Source of the DNA: Apoda limacodes | Taxonomy: Eukaryota > Arthropoda > Insecta > Lepidoptera > Limacodidae | Direction of reading: 5' to 3' | Assembly (NCBI GenBank): GCA_946406115.1 | Contig: OX291545.1 | Coordinates: 26,345,153-26,409,152, forward strand | Length of the DNA: 64,000 nt | In this document: positions 41,901-53,900 of the stretch, in pieces | Position numbering within the stretch: the stretch's first letter is position 1 | How the letters are laid out: each line of letters begins with the position of its first letter | The notes under the pieces: model-generated | Database searches by the model: none | Told to the model about the DNA's origin: nothing | The model's input: the letters and a program-made list of their open reading frames with translations, nothing else | Translations under genes and position numbers: made by a program

Positions 41901-44900
41901 TTTACACAAGTGCCCCAAAAAGGAGTGTAATGTTTTTAGGGTTCATGTATGTTAATGTCAAACTCAAGCTGTCTCCATTGTGTCATCAATTGCCACATAC
42001 GAAACCACAAAACCACTTGCGTTTGTTTAATACGAACGTAGCATTTATAATCTCAATATTAAGAAAGGGCCCTTTTGTTCACGATAATTATCTTAGCAGA
42101 GATGAGCTTCACAAAGGCATTTTGTAACACATATCAAATTTTAGAAAGAGCTGTAAAATAATACAGACTTGAAACTTTAGTTTACGTTTACGTTAGTATG
42201 CGGGTATTGTTTTGTATCATATTATACTCTTAGTGTGTTAGCACAATAATGTTATATACTTATTTGTTTGGCTAGATGTATAAAGACTGACTATACATAT
42301 AAATTATATATGTATAAAACCGTAATAAGCACCGAGAAACAAGGCATGCTACGGTAATTGTTTTGTGTCACATGTTATTTACTAGCTTTGCCCGCGGTTC
42401 CAACCGCCCTAAATTCGGTTATCGGTGTAGGATTTTAACGGCAACTCCTCAATTATATAAAAAAAAAACCGAATCACCCTTGACGTTTTTAAGTAGTCTA
42501 TGTCCTTCCCCGGTTATAAATAAACAAATACTCACCAATCCTTGTCGCACGCGCAGACTCCGCAACTGAAGTTCCCGTTCTTGTTGCAATAATCATTACC
42601 TTTTAAGGCTGCATCATTATTGCATTGACACGAGCATGACACTCGAAAAGTGGCCAAGACGTCTTCACTTAAACCCTCAATCTCGAATTTCGCGTTTACG
42701 AACGCTTCTGAGGGACTTCGTGCGCAGAAGTCTTTCCCCGCTACCACTTCTATGTGGCACTTGTCACTTTCACAAAAAGTTCTGTGCTTAAAGTCGAGTG
42801 TCGAGTCTGTTTCTATTTTAATCTGTGGACAAATGGTACCATAAACAAATGTAGGCTCGTTAGTAATTAAAGTTACATTAAGTTAAGGTAGATATAATAA
42901 TTTTACAGCTATAAATTCAAGTTTTCCTCATGTTTTACATACTTAACCAAATGACAAAAAAAAAATTAGAATAATAATTACAGAGTAATGATTCTTTACA
43001 GACATATGTCTTATGTGAACTACAAAATGTCATTTTAATATAGTAAACATGTTCATTTTGAGTCAATTCCCTCAGATTATGGGCACCTAGGGGGGGGGCA
43101 GCTGCCCATGGACAATACTTAATTCTGTGACGCAGGCGAAACAACTGGAAATAGGTAGCACCTATAAAAATAAACTTACTTAATAAACAAAGTCGGTCTG
43201 GTAGTTTCTGAGATTATAGTGCGTTCAAACTTACAAACTAAATAGCTTTATATGTATACTATTTGCGACGACGCGAATCAAGGACTAACATACAAAAAAA
43301 CTGACTTTCACATTTATAATATTAGTATGGAAAACAAATAAATAATGATAAGTAGATATATTATTTTATGCTTAAATATATAGCTACACTATCTTCATTA
43401 AGCTTCATCTTACTTGATGATTAGATGTGTATGGTATCCTGTGAGGAACACCGACGGTGAGCAGTCGGTCTATCTTCCTGGGGCTGACGGAGACGGTTGT
43501 CACGTTCAGAAAAACTGTCTCGTCTACCAAGTTGTCAAAGCACCAGCCCTCTGTCCAGGTCCTGCTGCAGTGGACTATGGTGTCTACCTATAAACCAAAC
43601 AATTCATTCTTTTGATATCGATTCCATATGAGCAAGATGCGATTGAAAATCCTCAGTCCTTAACAATCCCTTTACACCCCATTACTTACAATAACTCTTT
43701 AACTACCAATTTAACCAACTTTAACTAAACATCTATACAACTCCTTAATTAGTACTAATTAATTAATACTTGTGTATATATTGTATATGCATATATGTAC
43801 ATCTTTATATATATAATTCTACTGTACGTGTGTATGTCACTGTACTCCTCCTAAACGGCTGGACCGATTTGAATGATTTTTTGTATGCGTTTGGATGGCG
43901 CCCTAGATGGTTTAGATTCATAAATCAGCCCGGCAGATGGCAGACAGTATCATGCAGGACAACGTCTGCCTGGTCAGCTAGTATGTATATATATATGTCT
44001 ATATTATTTGACATGCATACACATATTTTTGTTTGTAGAATAGATTATAGGCATATAAATATCTTTATGTAGCCCGTATGTTAAGCCAATAGATTCATAT
44101 GGGGTTCCGTACTCAAAGCGTGCCAACGGGACCCTGTGACATTTAAAGAGCTCTTTCTTTTAAATCGTAACAGGTAGAAGTCTGACCTAACTAATAATAA
44201 AAAAATCAAAATGTAAAAAATTAAGGGGGTCGTAATACAAGAAAATATAGGATGTAAAATTAAGTAAAAAAATCTTTATTTACATTTATAAACATTTCTT
44301 AACTAGAAACGATATGCAAAGTTGAGAAATATGAGGTCAATTTTACTACAAATTAAGAAATAAAGCTCGTCAAAACAATACCCAAGAAACCGATATGTGA
44401 TCTACTGGCTTGATATCAAGTTAGCAAATCACTCGATTCCAGAACAATAATGGGCTCTACACAATAAATTCTTTCACTATAAATACCTACAAAATAAAAA
44501 AATAAAGGCTAAGGTTAATATGGCTTGACATACGTCAATAATTATTTACCAATCTTTCAACTCAGAACTTTTCTCTCGTCTCTTTCTTTGAAAGAGTTTT
44601 AAAAGAGACAAAATGAGAGTTGTTAAAGGATGGGAAGAAGATTATATCCACTAAAGCCGTTGATGCTTTATCCTTGCCTGAAAAACAGGCCTGATATAAA
44701 GTATGTTTACTTATCTGCAAACAATTTTATGTAATGTTTAACAACTTGTGGCGACACGCGGTGCGGCGCCACACTGACACTAGAAGCAAATTAATAAAGC
44801 CCAAAGTTGGCAAGTTGCATAAATGCGGACATGAATGCGATAAATGCATTCAAGTCAGGTAATTTATGCGCCTGGCCTGTCTTGTCTTGGCACTCGTTTG

Positions 44901-47900
44901 TGGACATTTATGACGGCGGTGGTGGTTGAAGGTCGCAGCCTGGATTTTATCCTCAGTCCTATAAGTTATTTAGTTTCACTTACTCTGTACTTGGTAAAGA
45001 AATCGATGGTTTATTTAAAAGTTCGTAAATTTTAAAAGATTACGACCTTGTCTTATTAAATCCATCTATGTAAAGACAACATATTGTTGTGATAGTTATT
45101 TTCAAAAAATATTTTTTTATTTTAGAAAAAGTACCTAGTAAAAATGACAAAAAATCAGACGAAACAGCAAGTACATGAACTACTTCAGTTTCGAAAATGG
45201 CAATAAGACCTAACAAAGCCAGTGGGTAGTCTAAATAGGCACCGCTTAGGTCATTGTAGAAAAACCCAGGACGCATGTAAGAGTATCGGTACTTATAAAA
45301 GGAAAGAATAAAGCATCAACGGCTTTAGTGGAAATAATTTTCTTCCCATCCTTTAACAAATCATTTTGTCCCTTTTAAAACTCTTAAAAAGAGAGAGACG
45401 AGAGAAAGGTTTCGAGTTGAAAGATCGTTGTAATTTGAAGGTAGGTAGTGAGTGTGGGTGGTAAGTATCATGGAGCGAGCAGAAATGCAGTTTCCCTGTT
45501 GCGACATCTCCTAGTACAACTTATGGCTTAACTAGAGCAGCCAGTTTAAAATATAAACTTTAATATATGGTTAGTATAAAGTCTTAACTGACTGTTCTTA
45601 TAATTTTAACTGGAACTTTTAACATAAGTATTGCGATGTCGTCAAGTTAAAGGAGAGCTCACCGTAAAAAAATTAAGTCTATAAAGTAATAAAACGCTGC
45701 CTAGCGATATTTGGTCGGATTCAATATTTTTATTTGTAGTAGATTTTATATTATTTGGAATTCAATCAATAAAACGAAGCCGAGTCATTGTTTTTCTATG
45801 TAAAAGGTCACCACACGCATCAGGACAGATTCTCGGTATGGTATAGCTACTGCCATAATATTGAGTCACTGATATTTTAGACAAATTATAATGTAAACAA
45901 TTACAACTTATGTTTGTACCTACCTACTTATGGTGACAATACCATGTTTATTAACCAAAGCTAATATGAAAAAATACCGCTTATACTCAATCCTATCTAT
46001 CCTAAAACCTTTTGGCATTTGAATTCAAGTAAAATAATTTATTGTAACTTTGTAAAATTTAATCAGTATCGGTAGAAAGATTACTTAAATTATAATTGAA
46101 ACTATAAGGGTTCTATTGTTACCTTTTAGCTATTGAACCTTAAAATGCTTTTAAATAGATGATTTTGTAGACTGTCAAGGAAATGTTAGAGATATTTCAA
46201 GTGGACAAACTGCTAATTCTTTACTACGAAATTGACGTTCGAAATATTATATATATATATATATATAACAAGACAAGGTCTAAACTTTTAAAATTTATTT
46301 TTATAGATACAGACAGAAGTAGAAATGAACCTTTGACAATTATTTTGCCGATCAACGAGGGCAACGTCCTATTGAGACAGTCTAGACACCAACTGACTGC
46401 AAGTTTTAATAAGCGATAAACTCCGTCTTGGCGTTGCGTTCCCCGGGGATAAAACTTACGCCAAGATTCTATTGGAATAGGAAATACAATCTACGAGACA
46501 GGGCGTGGGTAGCTGCATATCAGCTGGCGCAAGGCACAAGCTTTCTGATAACAATATAATTTATTCTGATTGACGTTTATACTTATCATACTGTTATGTA
46601 GAGACGTGGTGTCAGTTTAATTGTTTTCATTCACAATATACGCACATTATTTTGTAGTGCAGTTTTTTTGTAGGGTTTATTGTAAGACGAGACAATTGCA
46701 AAAAGTAATTGTAATCAGTTGTACCAGTCATCAATCAATTGATCAATTAATTCGTTTGTTTATTATAATGAATTGCATGTTTATAAAATTAGTATTTGGT
46801 TAGGCTTTGGGGAGGTAAAGGGCTTTTTTAAATTAATGTATCTATCAATCAGTTCATATAAAGCGGCTCCGTGGCTCAGTGGATAAAGACCCGACTGCTG
46901 AATCGAGAGGCGTGGGTTGGGTTCCAGCACAAGACATTTATGTGATGAACATATGTGTTTATCTTGAGACTGGGTGGTTTCTATGTATAGTAGTTATTTA
47001 TTCACAAAAAAGGGGGTATCCATAGTACAAACTTTGCTTAGTATAGAACCAGATGGCTTTGTAATGTCCGAAAAAATTAACTTGTAAAATGTTTTAGATC
47101 AATCGTACTTTAATATTGCTGTTTAGACAGTTTATTGTGAAGCAAGAATCAGTATATAGTATAAAACAAGGTAAACCGTCGCGTTTGTCTGCCTATTTAC
47201 GTTTTTCTTCGTAAATAAGTACTTAACGATTTTTTTAAGTCGTCATGTACATGAACAGTGTATTTTAAACGTTTTATTTCCAAAAACGGTACGTTATCTA
47301 TGGAAAGTAGAAAAAGAGCGTAGCCGCAGTAAATTTTTTCTGCAGTAAATTTTGGGTTATAACGAAGACTTGCTATCAACCACTGACCATGCCAACTCGC
47401 GCTTTACCATTAATCATGTGAAATAGAGAAGTTCCCTTCATAACATTAACATTAATTAGCACAATCGCCACCTCTTATAAACCGTTGCCAGTAGAGCCTA
47501 GGTAGAGCCATCGCCGAACTCCTACCGTTGTTGATTGCGAGAATATAAACTTTAGCGGGTCGGTCTGTATGAAATAACGCGCCCTTTGTGACGCACGTAC
47601 AATTTTTTAAAGGTAAACCTTGCGCAAAAGCGTAAACTTTAAAACTGAGTTGTTAACGCGTTAAATTATGTTAATGGGTAAGTGGAGCGTTCGGTTAATT
47701 GCACTGATTGATATGCAGAGGAAACTTTTTCCTTTTTGCGTAATGGATTTCATGGCAGCTGTCGTTTAACTTATTAATGATAACGATAAGTTTACAGTTC
47801 ATGATTTTATTTATATTAACGTACGTTTTATAATTAACTGAAGGTTAAATATTGTTTATGTTTTTATATTTAATAACCTATTTTTCATAAACGAAGCTTA

Positions 47901-50900
47901 AACGCTCACTGGAGCTTATCGGAGTGACTGCTGCAATCAGTGCATAGCAAGACAATTAATTTGTTTAGGTATGAGTAGCTATTTTTAATCAAAGCTAAAG
48001 AAATTGATTACTCAATTAACTTTGGTTAAATAAATAAATATATTTAGTTCTATAACAGTAAAATGATATGCATATGGTTTCTTATTTTTTTATTATTTTA
48101 TGAAGAACTAGTTACCAACGGTTACCAAAGGTTACTTCTAGCTGGTTTAATTTTAAAACTAATGTTTTTCTTTTTTAAGACGAAGATATCTCGTTTATAA
48201 CTGACTTCAAATGAAGAAGAAAGTTCGGGGTTAGTCTTACGAAAATGTGCTCTTTGTAATTGCAACGTTTTCTAGTCACAACTAAAATATGTGCTCAAGT
48301 CCAGTTGCAATTCAAATATAAAATATCCAATTAAAAGGTAAAAATTCGTGCCCAATTCTGTCTTATTTCTTATAGTTTGTTAGGAACTGGCAATGAAGGT
48401 TTTTGGTCGAAGGTATTTCGTCTTATCACTTATTATTTAAGAGCTGGTAATTAACGATACACGACAGAAGTAATGACTTTTAACGGACCCCCCCCCCCCT
48501 CCCCTTAAGCAATCTGAAAAACAACAGGCAATTAAAATATGACTTTAATTTAATTTTTTAAATTAAACTATTTACATTGTTAAAATTGTTTGTTAAGTGT
48601 TTCAAAATTAGTGGATTCACTATAATATCGTGTTTTTTTTTAGTTTGTGTTTGTAATTTTGCAAAGAATAACTATTGGGTGCCGGCAATGAACCAGTAGG
48701 TATTGTAACTCAAATCCGAAATTTTTGGGGAGCAGGCTCGTAATTAGTTGAATATGACAATTGCAGCATCAAGCTTCACCAAACTATGACCATGACAGAC
48801 GACATGTACTTGACGAGATGCATATTCCCTTAAGAAGGCGAGAGGAGTACTTTAGACTGTTCGCAGTAAGCTCCCAGATTATGTCTACGGTCTCAAATAT
48901 TTCTTTTTCAATGTGAAATTTTTTGTGTGAAATGACATTTTGAATCCTTCCTTGGCTTATTTTCTGTTCGAGCAACCAACTTTCATGGTTCCAGGCACAC
49001 GTTTAACTAGTCTACCTTAAATAATAATCGGTCACATTTCGTTGGCTTCATATTGGATTTCTACCGCTGCTAACTTCGATTTTCAAGCAATGCACCGAAA
49101 TAGGTAAGTCTTCTTTTATAACTTCCGACGAAAGGGAGCTTATTGTGAAAAGAAAAATGTATTTAATAGCATACATTTTTTTCTCGAATTCCAGAGTCTG
49201 GCCTATTCGAGACTGTTCCCAATAAACTACTAGAAGGGAGTTATAAGTTTGACGTGTATCTGTGGCATCGTAGCGCCCAAACTGATGAACCGATTTTGAT
49301 TTAGTTTGAATCTCCAGGATACCCAACTCCTCTAATTATGTTTGGGCTCATTGGAATAGTCATAATTAATAGGTTATGGACAGATGGTACCCGGGGTCTG
49401 ATCCCTCCAGATCAAAACGTCTACAAAGCAAAATGACCTAGTTGACAAATTGACGAAGTTGCTAATTGTCTAACGCATAAAAATCATAATCTCTAATTAG
49501 CAAAACGTCTAAAATGCTCGTCGTCGAAATAGTAGAACACCAATAACGCAAGTTGTTTTTTGTAGTAGAAAGTCTATTATAACGTCACACAGATAACAGC
49601 AGTATAGATTTCTTTTTTTGGCTTTTTAAGAATACGACGATCTAGCAGAAATGAGGATAAATTGGTAGGTGATTCTAAGCTGCTTTCATTCGTTCAATCA
49701 GCGTGGCTTTTTTGTTTTGGGGTTTTTTTACTTTACATACAAACAACTACACTTTGGGGCAAAACCTAATTCACCTTAACCAAGTGATGTGCGTTAACGC
49801 GTAAGTGTATGGTTGGTGTATGTGATTAGTCACAGGATCATAACAGAAGTCAACCCTACTGAGCGGCGGAGAGCGGTCATATTGCGTGAAGAGCTAAGTG
49901 TTACTTACTTACACCATAGTCGAAACATTATCAGTCATCGCCTTTGATAAATCCGACAACGTCGAGACAGTCATATGACAGCAACCTACTAGCCATATGT
50001 ATATAGGAAAGTCGGGCGCGCACGCTCTTCTCGCCGCGCACCTTACCTCATAACGGCTCTATCTAGACACCTTCTATAGCCGACTGAATGAAATAAGGCT
50101 GTTCTTATAGTGTGCTGTTAGCTAACTCTGAGCACAAAGCACTTAATTTAGCTAATATATTGCTACTACAAGAGAGAGAGAGAGAGTTAATCACTGTAAA
50201 ATGCGAATATTTCATCCTGTCTGTTTGTTATCGCAAAAGTACGCATGATAAAGAGTAATGTTGATGACGTGCATACACTACCGTATATTTATCTTTGCTA
50301 CTACATACTAATTTATAGTGCATATTTTTCTATTTAATAATATTTCTTTGCAACTGAAAGTCTAAATATTTTTGTTATTACAGACCTACAAAATTGTTTT
50401 TGTTATTACAGACCTACAACCTTGTTTTCTTTTTTTTTTTGATGCAAGTGCTGTTTTATTGAGATTTAGGACCTCCTAATCACGAATCGAAAGTTAGTTT
50501 GTTCTATCACATCAGTATTTTTCACAGTACAGATTTATAACAATCGTTTGAAAATTGGGGTAATCAAGAAAATTTTAAAACGCTAAAGAGGCTTGTGGAA
50601 TCTTTTCGTTTTTGCTTTCAAGCTTCTGTTGAGCGATTTTTTTCTTGTGAGCCGGTTTGGATCATCACCAGCACCGCTCGCCATCGGCAGGGAATTCATT
50701 CTCACACTTTAGAACCTAAATGGTCGCGTATAGTGCGGTTTCAGAGAAACTTCCTCCTGAGAACGCTTAAGTTGTGGAATGAGCTCCCTGCCAAGGTTTT
50801 CTGCAAGGACTACAGTATGGAGTTCTTCAAGAAAGAAGTTATTAGATTTCTGAAGGGTTGGCAACGCGCAAGTGATACCCCTGGTGTTGCAAGCGTCCAT

Positions 50901-53900
50901 AGGCTACGGTGACCGCTTACCATCAGGCGGGCCGTAAGCTTGTTTGCCACCTTAGTGGTATAAAAAAAAAAAAAAAAAAATCACGCTTCATCATTCAGCA
51001 GTAATCTGCCATCATTCTAATATCCCAGTTTCCTTGATATCTTCACTCCATTTTCTTAATATCTTGGTGAAATCTTTCCCCTTGTTTTTCACTACCTGCT
51101 CCTTCAAGGAAGGAACCCAAATGCGAATGAAGAAAACTGACTTTAAGTTACATGACTCTTATCTTCTCTATAATGTGGAGCATGTTATTTATAATTTTTT
51201 TCATAATCGGGAGTTTTGTGATTTCCTTAGAAGTTTCTATCATCCTCTGTGAGGGTAGGCCGTGCCACAATAGTGGGGGTAGGAAGAAGTTTCTAAAAAC
51301 TTCTTTTAATGACACCCATGCTGCCAATTCCATAAGAGTCGCCGGTCCATCTACAAAATTATGTCATGGATTTGATTAATTTTTTGACTATTTTTCACGT
51401 AATGAGCACACAAAAATCTATGAAAAACACTAATTAGGCTTTCTCATGAATATAACTTCAAAAGCAACGAATTTTTCTACGAATTTTACTCAAATTTCTC
51501 AAAATGTTTTTTCATAATAAAAGGTCTTTAGATACAAACTTCCTTAGTCCGTTGTGGGAGAAAACCGCGGAAAACTTGTGTCGAAGATCGAGACTGCTGT
51601 GTCCAAGGTATCGGAATGCGAAAAAACCAGGTTACGGTTCAGTCCTACCAAGACACAACATTTCTCTTTCTCTGTGACATTCTGCTGTTGACATCTCCAT
51701 AGGCGTTTAGTTCCGAAAACATTTGTAAGACAAAGTCAAGTAGGCTTTAAAAAAATTTGATGTATTTAACAGAGCGAAACTTCACCTCGAGGCAAAGGTT
51801 GCTATTTTACTACTGCCATATCTGGGCAGTACATTTAGACAGACGCATCGACGTCATGAAATTATTAGGGGGGGGGGGGGGGAGCTCTGTCAGTCAGAAA
51901 GGTCAATAATTACATATACCTAGATTTATGTATCATAATTACAGTTTTAATAGATTTGTAGTTTATGTTTGGGGTTACTGCATTATAGTACGAAGGAAAA
52001 TGTATTTTCTGTATTGATGACTCATATAGCAGAAATAATTCATATAATGAAAATGCTGGGTACTGTCATCATTTTGTGTGGTATTTTCCCGGTGAATAAA
52101 CAACTTAAATCCAAGACTGTAATAAAATGCGGCGTTTTTCAACACACTTGCGAGCGACGAAGCTCCACCCACGCGATTCAGTCATCGACGTGGGATTCCT
52201 TTACGGAGATACTTGGTTTAAAGGAAAAATTTAAAAAAAGAACACTTCAAAGTCACGAGCAATTGTAATGAAAAATGTGTTACGGTTTTTTTTTTTTAAT
52301 TACTTTTTCAGTGTTTTTAGGGTTACGTACCTCAAAAGGAAAAAAGAAACTCTTATAGAATAACTTTGTTGTCCGTCTGTCTGACTGTCTAGTAGAGTCT
52401 AAGGGAACTTAATGTAAAAAAATATGCCCAAAATATTGTCAATTTTGACGCTATTGTGACACAAATAAATCAAATCCTATGGGGTACTCCCCTTTGACCT
52501 AGGAGATTAAATCTTATGATGGAAGAGCTATCTACATATAGTAAGTTTGTACGGAAACCTCGGTGCGCGAGCCAGACTCGCACCTGGCTTTTTTTCTTGG
52601 AAACAAAAGCACATGTAATGTTTACAAAGTATGCCTTATAATAAGTAACTGACTTATACTTTTAACAGATTTTGAAGAGGGTGACCTAAATGTTATTTAT
52701 GTAAGTTAGGTTTGTATATTTTTGTGTGTTACGTATCAAGTTTCCCTGCGTTAGTCTCATGGTCAAATATATATCATATGATTCACTGCGACATGGACTA
52801 AAATAACGGAACCAAAAAAAAAATCCGTCTGGTTTAGCTCTGTCCTCATTGTCGCTCGTTCACTAAAAGGTAAGCTATAAGATGCACTTCAGTTTTCATT
52901 GGAACCTGACTGTCATTATATTTTATTTTACATAGCATGGTGCGTAGCATTTTGTAATTATTTTTCTGAAAATAGAATAAAATTGTATAATATTATTGCA
53001 TAAGTCCTATGTAATAAAGATATAATTTATATCTTAGAATATACATACTCATTAGCTTCAGTTAGTCACCAGGGTCTGCAATCTAGTAAACTAGTAAATT
53101 TTTGGTATCATGGCACGCACCATGCTATGTGAAATGTGTTTCCATGTATTCATTTCAAAAAGTAATAGTGGAATCTAAGGAATTATGTATTGAATCTATA
53201 TTTTAAAAGCCATATAAAATTATACGTATAAAATAAAACGTCAAAAATCAACTTTACGTTTCAGCGATTAGCCCTTGATTACACTTGCGGTCGCAAAAAT
53301 TGTGTAACAAATTAATGTCCAAACCAGGACAAGATATAGGTCGACGGCTGGGTTTATAATTTCTCGGAATGGAGTGATTGCGCGGATGTTTCTCGGTTTC
53401 CAAGTTCCATGCACTTTGCCGCACACGACGGTTACGTATTTAGGCGTTTACTGGAAGTGTACACAAGATTAATTACATTGTAAACACTTCCATAGCAGCT
53501 CAACAATAGCTTTTGTGTATATCAACAACTACACGATCCTGGGAATTGCTTAATTGTAACGCATTTTCCGTTTCATGTTATTTAAAATTAAATTTAGTAT
53601 CATTGAAGTAGCAACGTGTTTGTTATACCTACTTTTTGCGACCAGTCCTATAAAGATCAAGCAAGACAAATGGCAACGTGTCAGCGTGTAACTTAAAATT
53701 TATTCAACTACTAGTTGCCAGCGGCTCCGCTCGCCCTAAATTTGGTTATTGGCGTAGAATTCTTTCGGCAACTCCTTCATTGTACTAAAGAAGTTCACTA
53801 TAGCAAGCTATTGCTGCAGCTATAGTTCGTTCAAGTGGAATTCGGTTATAGTTACTCCCGCGGGAGTAATTTTCCGTTATAAAAAGTAGCCTATGTCCTT

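Noticed and set aside
45040..45134. Extension of the probable beta-I exon beyond 45135 (reading GTFSKIKKYFL onward)
   Set aside because: After the possible GTACTT donor the translation becomes Lys/Ile/Phe-rich and loses similarity, ending in a stop at 45040; it is more likely intron.
46863..46999. Intact tRNA gene
   Set aside because: The A box is good, but the B box is degenerate, a cloverleaf cannot be drawn by eye and a SINE body follows.
48784..48975. Minus-strand frame considered as a missing integrin beta-I exon
   Set aside because: No DxSxS motif or other beta-I signature, and no fitting splice sites in phase.
51969..52268. 99-codon plus-strand frame with ATG
   Set aside because: No recognisable domain, intronic and antisense to the integrin gene, low-complexity surroundings; chance is the simplest reading.
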